Assembly: GCA_027005175.1 (NCBI GenBank)
Contig: JALTMC010000262.1
Span: 1 to 6,009, forward strand
Origin: Myxococcales bacterium
GTDB taxonomy: Bacteria > Myxococcota_C > UBA6777
Length of the DNA stretch: 6,009 nt
Reading direction: 5' to 3'
The position numbers and the translations under genes were made by a program. Positions 1-5,899 of this stretch are shown here, one piece after another. Within the stretch, counting starts at the first letter, position 1, and each line of letters opens with the position of its first letter. The notes under the pieces were generated by a model, which did no database searches, was not told the DNA's origin, and was given only the letters and a program-made list of their open reading frames with translations.

Positions 1-228
1 AGGTTTCGCTTTCTTATGACCAACCCTCCAACGTTTTGCTTTACTTCCTTGCTCTACCCCACTACAAATCAAGTCTGCCTACCACAAGACAAGTATTGCC
101 AAATCTCTCGTATTGAATAATAGTAGACTTCTTTGCACCCCATTGGTGAAGTTGACGCTTCGCCATGGGAAAGAGAAACCGAGCATGTTTTGGTAGAGGA
201 ATGCGCCCAAAGGGGTAATAAGAGAGCG
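1..228. other. Leader region upstream of the kinase gene
   Basis: I see no convincing gene here. An in-frame TAG at 124-126 closes the kinase frame upstream, so the earliest possible kinase start is the TTG at 133. A TTGCCA at 96-101 resembles a -35 box and AATAAT at 116-121 resembles a -10 box, but the 14-base spacer is too short for a normal sigma-70 promoter, so I do not call one. The segment 133-228 is open in the kinase frame but encodes nothing recognisable. Confidence 0.5.
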
Positions 229-2046
229 ATGTCTTCGAATATCCGATGTAGTGAGTGTCTGTTTGTCAGCCCGCCAGACTCACCTCGCTGTAAACGATGC
301 CACTTTCCTTTTGATGAGTCATGGCCTTCTTTGGTGATGAAGGATGTAGGAACCTATCAGCTTGTACGTCGCATTGGAGGTGGGGGCTTTGGAGGGGTCT
401 ACGAAGCGAGGCACTCCTCGTTAGGTCACCCTGTTGCAGCCAAAGTCATGCACCCTCGATTGTCCAAAGATCCCACCTGGACAGAACGCTTTCAACAAGA
501 AGCTTACCTGCTCGCCGAACTACGGCATGAAAATATCGTACAGGTGAGAGACTTTGGAAACGAAACAGACGTTGGCTTTTACCTGATCATGGAATGGCTT
601 CAAGGACACAGTCTCTCAAGGCTGAGACGACAACACCCACGACCGGATTGGGGTTGGCTGTTTACCTTGTTCTCTCAGCTCTTGGACGCTCTGGACTCTG
701 CCCACCAAAAGGGTATTGTGCACAGAGATCTCAAACCGGATAACCTCCTGATTACCTGGGGAAATCGAAATCATCTGGTACTTAAGATTGTCGATTTTGG
801 TATCGCAACGCTGATTGAATCGACAAAAACCACCCCCATTGAGAGTCAATCCAAGCGGCCCTCCCGCCAATCGCAGTTTGTGATTGGAACCTGCTTCTAT
901 ATGGCACCGGAGCAAGTCAAGGGAGAGATCGACCGGATGGGTCCACACACAGACTTGTATGCCTGTGGCATCTTACTGGCAGAGTTGCTCACAGGTAGAC
1001 GTGTCTTTCAAGGACGCAACCAGATGGAGACGATGCGACTTCAAGTTGAAGCCAGGCCACCTCGACTCTCTCAGCTTGACCCACAAGGATTTTTCCCAGA
1101 CTCTCTGGAACAGGTTGTCCAAAAGTCTCTAGCGAAGGATATCCATCACAGGTATCAATCCGCCTCTGTGTTCTTTGAAGATCTAAAGAAAGCTTTTGCC
1201 AGTGCAGGTGTAGAGCCCATCACTCGTGACATATACAAACCTCATGAGACAAGTGCCTCAGGTGTTTCCCTGTACAGACCTCTGACCCGCGACTTACTTG
1301 ATGCCAGCACAACCTCAGTGCCGGATCAAAGCCGTGAGTTGCAAAAAGCACCTCCACCTTTATCCTCTTCCTCGGCTCATCCTCTTTACAAAGAACCCGA
1401 CCCTCCCAAACGACCAAAGCTCTGGCAAGTATTCTTTGTTGTTGTATCACTACTGACTGCGCTCCTTTTCTATATCTACAACAGTTCCCAGGAACACAAA
1501 CCACAGAAGTATAAAAAGACAACAACCAAAATCACCTCTAGCTCTCCAAAGAAAGGAGTGGTAGTAAGAGTCGTCCAAGAACAGCATCGTCCGACGTCAC
1601 AGGTATTGAGAACACAAGATCAACAGCCTCAAAAAAAGTCACGAGCAGTCCAAGAGCAGCACCGCCCTACTCCTCTCGCAAGGCGACCAGAGACGACGCC
1701 CCCCTCACGGCGACACTCTCCCACATTCAAGCACCAATCGACAGCGATGAAAAAGAAGGTGCTGAAATCCAAAAGAAAGAAGCCAACTCAAACTCCGGGA
1801 GAATATGTTCCACGCTCCTCGGTGAAAAAGAAAAAAGTATCATTGCGTATCAACAGCAAGCCTGCGGGTGGTGTTGTATGGATCAATGGTACAAAGCGAG
1901 GAAAGACACCGTTGGAGATCAAAGTTGTCAAGGGTAAGCAGCTCCATGTTGAGATCAAAAAGAGTGGATATGTCACGAAAAAGATAACATTGAATCCAAA
2001 CTCATCAACCAACAAAACAGTAAAGCTCATCGAAGACTTATTCTAA
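229..2046 (+). CDS. Membrane-anchored Ser/Thr protein kinase with N-terminal zinc ribbon and C-terminal PEGA domain
   Basis: A Hanks-type (PknB-like) kinase of 605 residues that transfers ATP phosphate to Ser/Thr of cytosolic proteins. Residues 7-24 hold two CxxC pairs (C7, C10, C21, C24), a likely zinc ribbon. The kinase domain spans about 42-325: glycine loop GGGGFGGV at 50-57, VAAK lysine K72, helix-C glutamate E91, HRDLKPDN at 165-172 with catalytic D167, DFG at 189-191, APE at 226-228 and helix-F D242. All key residues are present, so it should be active. A Ser/Thr/Pro-rich linker leads to one membrane helix at about 398-417, then a very basic Lys/Arg/Gln stretch, and a PEGA domain at about 537-600. 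In this family the kinase is cytosolic and PEGA lies outside the membrane. The start ATG 229 is chosen because the zinc ribbon follows at once and a purine-rich stretch (AGGGG at 211-215, GAGAG at 222-226) precedes it. The alternative TTG at 133 adds 32 featureless residues. It is convergent with the next gene. The substrate is unknown. Confidence 0.93.
   Translation: MSSNIRCSECLFVSPPDSPRCKRCHFPFDESWPSLVMKDVGTYQLVRRIGGGGFGGVYEARHSSLGHPVAAKVMHPRLSKDPTWTERFQQEAYLLAELRHENIVQVRDFGNETDVGFYLIMEWLQGHSLSRLRRQHPRPDWGWLFTLFSQLLDALDSAHQKGIVHRDLKPDNLLITWGNRNHLVLKIVDFGIATLIESTKTTPIESQSKRPSRQSQFVIGTCFYMAPEQVKGEIDRMGPHTDLYACGILLAELLTGRRVFQGRNQMETMRLQVEARPPRLSQLDPQGFFPDSLEQVVQKSLAKDIHHRYQSASVFFEDLKKAFASAGVEPITRDIYKPHETSASGVSLYRPLTRDLLDASTTSVPDQSRELQKAPPPLSSSSAHPLYKEPDPPKRPKLWQVFFVVVSLLTALLFYIYNSSQEHKPQKYKKTTTKITSSSPKKGVVVRVVQEQHRPTSQVLRTQDQQPQKKSRAVQEQHRPTPLARRPETTPPSRRHSPTFKHQSTAMKKKVLKSKRKKPTQTPGEYVPRSSVKKKKVSLRINSKPAGGVVWINGTKRGKTPLEIKVVKGKQLHVEIKKSGYVTKKITLNPNSSTNKTVKLIEDLF
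1573..1671 (+). repeat. Duplicated VQEQHRPT segment in the kinase periplasmic linker
   Basis: The eight residues VQEQHRPT occur twice in the basic linker between membrane helix and PEGA domain, encoded at 1573-1596 and 1648-1671, a period of 75 bases (25 codons). The codons differ at several third positions, so the duplication is not recent, and the peptide may be under selection. It may be a short motif or just a relic of linker expansion. Confidence 0.6.
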
Positions 2047-2089
2047 ATCCATCCTCCCAACAAGAGAATTTATCCCCCCCCATCGTCAC

Positions 2090-2206
2090 CTGGGCTCTGT
2101 TCCCGAGCACAGATCCCACCGGGAGCAACTGGGTCTAGTCACTGTCATGATGTCCCCTCGTATCTGGGATCTGTACCCGAGCACAGACCCACCGGGAGCA
2201 ACTGGA
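2090..2206. repeat. Two direct copies of a 43-bp hairpin-bearing repeat between convergent genes
   Basis: Copy 1 lies at 2090-2132 and copy 2 at 2164-2205, with a 74-base period. They differ by two substitutions and a one-base indel. Each copy contains TCTGT, an 8-base loop and ACAGA (2096-2113 and 2170-2187), and a CCCG...CGGG pair further along. ACCCGAGC at 2175-2182 also has an exact inverted match GCTCGGGT at 2212-2219. No T-run follows the hairpins, so a classical intrinsic terminator is not evident. The position between two gene ends suggests a transcript-end or intergenic dispersed repeat. The rest of the gap 2047-2240 holds a run of eight C at 2074-2081 and nothing else I recognise. 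Confidence 0.8.
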
Positions 2207-2240
2207 GTCTCGCTCGGGTGAGGTACAAATGCCACCGTTC

Positions 2241-3449
2241 CTATTTCCTTATGACCTTCAAGACGCCACGTTCGGTGAGTTTTTCGACCAAGCGATAGAC
2301 ATCAAACTCCTCAAGACCGCTGATCATCACAAGCTCTGAGAGGGATGTGTTTCCATCGATTTGGGAAACCAGAAAGCCAACCCGATGATCCATCTTATTT
2401 CTCATCTCCATGAGTTCTTTCGGAGAGCAAGTCAGAGCGGGAAAGGTAGAAGAGGCTCCCTCGTACTTCTCATGGTAGTCCTCTGCCAAGTTATCCCGAC
2501 ATAGCTGATAGAGGGAGTTTATTTTCTCTAACTCAGGGAACTCGCCTCGCAGATGTTCGAGCAGAACAATCGCACCTGCGAAGTCCTCCTCACTGAGCAG
2601 ATCATTGACACCTTCCAGCAAGATCGCAACCGGATCGTCATCTTCTTCTTTTTCGACAGGGGCATCCGATACCAAAGATTTTGGCATCTCAAACTCAGGA
2701 TTGGTCGAGTCTTCGTGTTGTCTGGCAGCAAAAGAACCCATGCTCGCTTGAGAAATCTGTTGAATACTATTCTGAGTATGGTCATCTTGCCCTTGTTCCA
2801 TCTCACGCTTCTGGCTCAGAATATGTTTTGCATACTCCATCCACTGACGAAAAACATCATCAACTAACTCGGGAGCCAAGACACGTGCCTCTTCCATAAA
2901 ATGCAGTGCACGCTCGGGTTCTTCTGCCGCTTGTTGAGTCGCCTTCGTATACATCGACATAAACTGCTGTTGTCTCCGTTCGGGAGACATTCCAGAAGAG
3001 TCAGGACGGGCGCCAGGCCCCGAACCAGAAGCTCCACGGCCTCGTGACACAGTGATGGACGAAGACTGTGCCTCAAAAGGACCCGAAGAATGGTTGACAG
3101 ATTGAAGCGTGTTGGGAATCGGCGTCGCCGATGCGATCGGAACACCTCGAATCTCACTCACCCCATTTTGCTGTGCAAGCAGAGGTGAGGATTTAGAGGT
3201 CCTGGCTTTTGGCATAAATGGATTGCTCGAACTTCTTGCCGAAGGAGCAGAGGTATGCCGAAAAGCACCTGCTCTGGCCGCTTGATGACTCGGTTGAGAA
3301 GCATCCGAAGACGAACTCGTACTGGGCAGCAAATTCATCTCTTCGAGAAACTCCATCTTCAAACGTTGGAACTCCTCTTCTGTGATCGCTCCAGCAAAGA
3401 ACATCTCTTTGAGTTCTCGGATGGTCTCCATTATGTCATTGCGCTTCAT
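2241..3449 (-). CDS. Cytosolic multi-module protein: SHOCT-like N-terminus, TPR-like helices, C-terminal DHR/SQIDG domain
   Basis: I cannot assign a specific function. The 402-residue product has no signal peptide or membrane helix. Residues 8-40 (IRELKEMFFAGAITEEEFQR and following) look like a SHOCT motif, a short helical oligomerisation element usually found at the C-terminus of other proteins. Residues about 42-156 are low-complexity, rich in Ser, Pro, Ala and Gly. Residues about 157-218 are helical. A Gln/Asp/Glu-rich linker follows, then a TPR-like helical pair at about 271-323. Residues about 342-402 (MDHRVGFLVSQIDGNTSLSE and following) match, from recall, a winged-helix-like module recurring at the ends of deltaproteobacterial signalling proteins. 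The start is ATG 3449 because GGTGGAG lies 6 bases upstream. The GTG at 3461 lies inside that ribosome site. The gene converges on the kinase. A role as regulatory scaffold or adaptor is inference only. Confidence 0.88.
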   Translation of the reverse strand: MKRNDIMETIRELKEMFFAGAITEEEFQRLKMEFLEEMNLLPSTSSSSDASQPSHQAARAGAFRHTSAPSARSSSNPFMPKARTSKSSPLLAQQNGVSEIRGVPIASATPIPNTLQSVNHSSGPFEAQSSSITVSRGRGASGSGPGARPDSSGMSPERRQQQFMSMYTKATQQAAEEPERALHFMEEARVLAPELVDDVFRQWMEYAKHILSQKREMEQGQDDHTQNSIQQISQASMGSFAARQHEDSTNPEFEMPKSLVSDAPVEKEEDDDPVAILLEGVNDLLSEEDFAGAIVLLEHLRGEFPELEKINSLYQLCRDNLAEDYHEKYEGASSTFPALTCSPKELMEMRNKMDHRVGFLVSQIDGNTSLSELVMISGLEEFDVYRLVEKLTERGVLKVIRK

Positions 3450-3455
3450 TCGGCT

Positions 3456-3462
3456 CTCCACC
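3456..3462 (-). promoter_or_regulatory. Ribosome binding site GGTGGAG for the SHOCT-like gene
   Basis: GGTGGAG on the minus strand sits 6 bases before the ATG at 3449. It decides the start: the longer reading from GTG 3461 would begin within this site. Confidence 0.7.
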
Positions 3463-3496
3463 CCGTGTTACCGTGTTAATCACATCGAATCATTCG
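3463..3496 (-). promoter_or_regulatory. Tandem 8-mer and short palindrome in the leader of the SHOCT-like gene
   Basis: CCGTGTTA is repeated back to back at 3463-3470 and 3471-3478 (plus-strand reading), directly upstream of the ribosome site. Seven bases on, CGAAT-C-ATTCG at 3486-3496 is a perfect 5+5 palindrome. Both lie within 50 bases of the start codon, where an operator or leader control element would sit. No clear -35/-10 pair is visible. Both could be chance. Confidence 0.25.
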
Positions 3497-3745
3497 GGGT
3501 ATTTTTTTCTTCACAGGATCAAACATTCATCCACCAATCACAAACACGCAGTATACCAAGTCCATCCTTTCTTGCCAATGGTGAGAATCAAAGACTCCCA
3601 CTTTCACCCCAAAAGAAGAGATGCTTCCACCAACAAGAACCAAAGCAATGGCTTGTCCGTTGGACTTCCGTTGCAAAAGCAACTAACCTATCTCACATGA
3701 TTCACGGATATGATGCTACAGTTCGCAAACTCCAGCATCTGGTGC

Positions 3746-3859
3746 GCCAGCCCGGAGTAAAAAAGCCAGCCCGGAGTAAAAAAGCCAGCCCGGAGTAAAA
3801 AAGCCAGCCCGGAGTAAAAAAGCCAGCCCGGAGTAAAAAAGCCAGCCTGGTGTAAAGCA
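3746..3859. repeat. 19-bp tandem array, five exact copies plus one degenerate copy
   Basis: The unit GCCAGCCCGGAGTAAAAAA starts at 3746, 3765, 3784, 3803 and 3822, all five identical. A sixth, diverged unit starts at 3841 (GCCAGCCTGGTGTAAAGCA). A 19-base period is not a multiple of three, so frames reading through it give a meaningless 19-residue protein repeat. Perfect identity points to recent expansion or ongoing slippage. On the minus strand each unit reads GGCTGGC followed by six T, the same sequence as the 3' arm and T-tract of the adjoining terminator-like hairpin. Confidence 0.95.
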
Positions 3860-3864
3860 CTGGC
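3835..3864 (-). terminator. Probable intrinsic terminator of the collagen-like operon
   Basis: Reading the minus strand, GCCAGTG (3864-3858) can pair with CAC (3852-3850) and TGGC (3844-3841) across a small loop and a 5-base bulge, or more simply as GCCAG/CTGGC, and is followed at once by six T (3840-3835). It lies about 90 bases after the stop of the second collagen-like gene. The stem is short and imperfect, so strength is uncertain. The degenerate first array unit is part of it. Confidence 0.5.
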
Positions 3865-3919
3865 GACCTTACGGACTGCCCCGGTAGTACCAAGAGAGAG
3901 TTCAGAGAGAGCAGCGATT

Positions 3920-3997
3920 ATCGGCAGTAGCTGATCCGAAGCGAGCAAGAAGTTGTTCATCGGCAGCAGCTAATCCGAAGCGAGCAAGAAGTTGTTC
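3920..3997 (-). repeat. 39-bp tandem duplication of the 3' end of the second collagen-like gene
   Basis: Copies at 3959-3997 and 3920-3958 are adjacent and differ at two of 39 positions. The upstream copy encodes the last codons of the gene. The junction of the two copies creates the TGA stop at 3959-3957. The downstream copy, read in the same frame, repeats [12 protein letters not shown] and ends in TAA at 3920-3918. That TAA is probably the original stop. Confidence 0.9.
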
Positions 3998-4961
3998 CGC
4001 TTCGGCAACGGCATGAGGCGATGGTAGAATACATGGACAAGGAGCCTGAGCAGCTCGCTCCTCCAAGCCTCGTCCCAGATGGACATCGAGCCGTTCCATA
4101 CGAGCGAATGGATGAGAGTGAAGTGGTGCAGGTATAGGTCTTATAAGGAGCTTTGCCTCTTGGACCTTGAATGCCCTGAGGCCCCTGCGCACCACGAGGG
4201 CCAGACGGTCCGGTCGGCCCAGCCAAGCCCCTTGGACCTCGATCGCCATACAAGCCTTGGGGTCCGCGAACTCCTTGAGGTCCGGAACCGTCGAGGCCTT
4301 TGGGACCTCTCTTCCCTTGAGGACCTCTCTTCCCTTGAGGACCTGGGGGACCCAAAGGCCCCTTATCCCCGGTGCCACCGGGGGTTCCTGATCCCCGTGC
4401 AAGAAACTTACCGCTCCAACGACCTTGGTGATCAATAACCTGGCCGTACCCTTGAATGGATACAGACCTCGGGGTGATATGCCCTACAACCTGTCGAGAT
4501 ACCCATGCATAAGGAGCCGACTGAAACTGCGTCCTTGGGAACATCTCCGTATCCTGCTCCACGGTCACCCCAATGAACAGTTTGTCATTCTTTAAGAGAG
4601 AGCTTGGTAGTGGCTTGCCCACTCCCAACAACACGGCAAACATACCATTGAGTAGAGCAACCTGCCGATCATTTTTCCACAAGACAGCCCCACCACTCTC
4701 CACATTGTACACAGCAAAACGCATCAAGACGACACCATTCACTGGCTTTCCCTTTTTGTTGTCCAGCCGTGCACGAAAAGTCAGAGTCATCGGCACATCT
4801 GCGGCACTCGCAACAGAAGACAAAAAGAGAGTTGCCAAAAACACGGCGAGAAGAGGAAGAAGCCCCCATAAGAGTGTCTCCTCTTTTCGTGAAGGCTGTT
4901 GTATACGAGAAGCTTCAGGAGGGCAAATGGGGGTTGAGAAGCTATCTTTTTCTTCCAACAT
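3957..4961 (-). CDS. Secreted collagen-like protein B with eight-cysteine C-terminal module
   Basis: A 334-residue paralog of the adjacent upstream gene. A polar stretch of about 29 residues precedes a hydrophobic segment ([20 protein letters not shown]) and a likely signal peptidase I site SVASA-ADVP after about residue 53. The beta-rich head at about 55-182 carries the ...[14 protein letters not shown]...[12 protein letters not shown]... pattern common in bacterial surface proteins, followed by HITPRSVSI and [11 protein letters not shown]. Residues about 192-269 are Gly-X-Y repeats with one break (GSG). The C-terminal module has cysteines at 278, 293, 304, 317, 319, 326, 332 and 333. The start is ATG 4961 because AAAGGAG lies 6 bases upstream. 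Earlier in-frame starts (4988, 5033) lie inside the upstream gene. The gap from that gene is 11 bases, so the two are co-transcribed. Its role is probably structural, on the surface or outside the cell. The partner and ligand are unknown. Confidence 0.9.
   Translation of the reverse strand: MLEEKDSFSTPICPPEASRIQQPSRKEETLLWGLLPLLAVFLATLFLSSVASAADVPMTLTFRARLDNKKGKPVNGVVLMRFAVYNVESGGAVLWKNDRQVALLNGMFAVLLGVGKPLPSSLLKNDKLFIGVTVEQDTEMFPRTQFQSAPYAWVSRQVVGHITPRSVSIQGYGQVIDHQGRWSGKFLARGSGTPGGTGDKGPLGPPGPQGKRGPQGKRGPKGLDGSGPQGVRGPQGLYGDRGPRGLAGPTGPSGPRGAQGPQGIQGPRGKAPYKTYTCTTSLSSIRSYGTARCPSGTRLGGASCSGSLSMYSTIASCRCRSGTTSCSLRISCCR
4303..4338 (-). repeat. Two exact 18-bp units in the collagen-like stalk of protein B
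   Basis: GGACCTCTCTTCCCTTGA occurs at 4303-4320 and again at 4321-4338, encoding GPQGKR-type triplets in tandem ([16 protein letters not shown]). The unit is six codons and keeps the Gly-X-Y register. It suggests stalk growth by small in-frame duplications, as in gene A. Confidence 0.85.
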
Positions 4962-4967
4962 CCTCAT

Positions 4968-4974
4968 CTCCTTT
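4968..4974 (-). promoter_or_regulatory. Ribosome binding site AAAGGAG overlapping the upstream stop codon
   Basis: Minus-strand AAAGGAG ends 6 bases before the ATG at 4961. Its first two A are the last two bases of the TAA stop (4975-4973) of collagen-like gene A, so translation of B may be coupled to termination of A. It fixes the start of gene B. Confidence 0.8.
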
Positions 4975-5899
4975 AGTTCAAGCAACATGTAATGGAGAGA
5001 GTGCAATAGGATATACCACTGCGACAACGACATGAGGCACCACGAGACGAATTGGACCCAGAGCCACTGCAGCTAGAACCGGCAAAGATAGTGCCAGAGG
5101 GGCAATAAAGAGTTCCCGAGCTGCGGACACTTGTGCTTGATGTGATGCAAGTTCGTGGAGCAGTTCCCGTCGGTCCTTGCGGTCCTTGCGGTCCTTGCGG
5201 TCCTTGCGGTCCTTGCGGTCCTTGCGGTCCTTGCGGTCCTTGCGGTCCTGTATCACCGCGAGGCCCCTTGGGTCCGGCTGGACCAGGAGGACCTTGCGGC
5301 CCCGTTTTACAGCCAGGATCTCCTTGAGGTCCCTTCGGACCTTGGGGTCCTTCAGGGCCTTTAGGCCCTGGTGGGCCCTGGTCTCCCTTGGGTCCTTTGG
5401 GACCAGGAACGCCAGCAGGACAATTGACTTTACCTATCCAGGCTCCCTTCTCATCAATCACTTTTCCAGCGCCGGGAATAGTCACGCTCTTTGGAGTGAT
5501 GTCTCCAACGGCATTGTTCGCAGTCCAGGCATAAGGGACGCTCGCAAGAGGCAAGCGAGGCAACACCTCGGGATCTTTACCAACCGTGATTCCGATGTAC
5601 AACACACGACCATCAAAGGAAGCCATCGGGATGGATTTGATTTGTCCCAGCACCACAACATACATACCGGCGTCAAGGGCGAGAGAGTGTTCTTCCGTCC
5701 AGAAAGCAACACCTTTGGTGGGCCTGTCATACAAAGAAAATTTGATTTTAACGACACCGTTGATACGCTGACCATTCTTGTCGAGAACCATTCCCTGAAG
5801 ACTGAGCACCTGAGGCACACGGCTTTGTGCCAAGACACCCGAACCAAGGAAAAAGAGCATGACAAATGAAGAGATCAGACAAGCAAAACAGGCTCTCAT
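4973..5899 (-). CDS. Secreted collagen-like protein A with eight-cysteine C-terminal module
   Basis: A 308-residue exported protein, first gene of the collagen-like pair. Residues 1-24 form a signal peptide ([20 protein letters not shown], then GVLA-QS). The beta-rich head at about 27-155 contains [20 protein letters not shown] and ends [13 protein letters not shown], a pattern I recognise from many bacterial surface proteins, followed by ITPKSVTI and [11 protein letters not shown]. The Gly-X-Y stalk covers about 163-245, with extra cysteines at 160 and 197 and a break at GCKTG. Its last part is eight GPQ triplets. The end module has cysteines at 251, 266, 277, 290, 292, 299, 305 and 306, matching protein B in spacing. 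ATG 5899 is chosen because AAGGTG lies 5 bases upstream and the signal peptide then begins at residue 1. The TTG at 5941 would add 14 residues before it. It likely forms trimeric collagen-like rods outside the cell. Confidence 0.9.
   Translation of the reverse strand: MRACFACLISSFVMLFFLGSGVLAQSRVPQVLSLQGMVLDKNGQRINGVVKIKFSLYDRPTKGVAFWTEEHSLALDAGMYVVVLGQIKSIPMASFDGRVLYIGITVGKDPEVLPRLPLASVPYAWTANNAVGDITPKSVTIPGAGKVIDEKGAWIGKVNCPAGVPGPKGPKGDQGPPGPKGPEGPQGPKGPQGDPGCKTGPQGPPGPAGPKGPRGDTGPQGPQGPQGPQGPQGPQGPQGPQGPTGTAPRTCITSSTSVRSSGTLYCPSGTIFAGSSCSGSGSNSSRGASCRCRSGISYCTLSITCCLN
5172..5249 (-). repeat. 9-bp coding microsatellite, eight exact units (Gly-Pro-Gln)
   Basis: GGTCCTTGC on the plus strand starts at 5172 and repeats without change every 9 bases through 5243, with a partial ninth copy to 5249. 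On the coding strand each unit is GGA-CCG-CAA, giving GPQ. Codon-level identity across all eight copies indicates slippage rather than selection on the peptide alone. Gain or loss of a unit keeps the frame and only changes stalk length by one triplet. Confidence 0.97.

Larger units (their letters stand above)
3450..3956. other. 507-base non-coding interval between the collagen operon and the SHOCT-like gene
   Basis: No credible gene. From high to low coordinates it holds the downstream copy of the 39-bp duplication (3920-3958), a stretch with no feature I recognise (3865-3919), a probable terminator (3835-3864), the 19-bp tandem array (3746-3840), a short stem GTTGC-AAAA-GCAAC (3670-3683) and the leader of the SHOCT-like gene. 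The part 3500-3745 is otherwise featureless. Short open frames on both strands lack ribosome sites and recognisable protein character. Confidence 0.6.

Noticed and set aside
133-228. N-terminal extension of the kinase from TTG 133
   Set aside because: There is no good ribosome site before the TTG and no recognisable domain in the 32 extra residues. ATG 229 places the zinc ribbon at the N-terminus. It cannot be excluded without comparison.
3382-3798. A 138-codon plus-strand frame starting inside the SHOCT-like gene
   Set aside because: It overlaps the 5' end of a well-supported antisense gene, has no convincing ribosome site, and ends in the tandem array. The composition is not protein-like.
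3746-3859. CRISPR-like array
   Set aside because: The 19-bp units are directly adjacent with no unique spacers, so this is a simple tandem array.
3688-3960. A 90-codon minus-strand frame encoding a hydrophobic 19-residue repeat
   Set aside because: The repeat is produced by reading a 19-bp (non-multiple of three) DNA array in all three phases. There is no ribosome site and no homolog pattern I recognise.
3902-4435. A 177-codon minus-strand frame overlapping the end of collagen-like gene B
   Set aside because: It is a frame shadow of the collagen stalk. The EQLLARFG repeat in it is the 39-bp gene-end duplication read out of frame. The true frame is shown by the conserved cysteine module.
4573-4992. 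A 139-codon plus-strand frame
   Set aside because: It is antisense to the head and signal region of collagen-like gene B, whose start, signal peptide and paralog similarity are clear.
5177-5869. A 230-codon open frame on the plus strand
   Set aside because: It is antisense to collagen-like gene A. Its SLR repeats are just the 9-bp microsatellite read in another frame, and it has no ribosome site.
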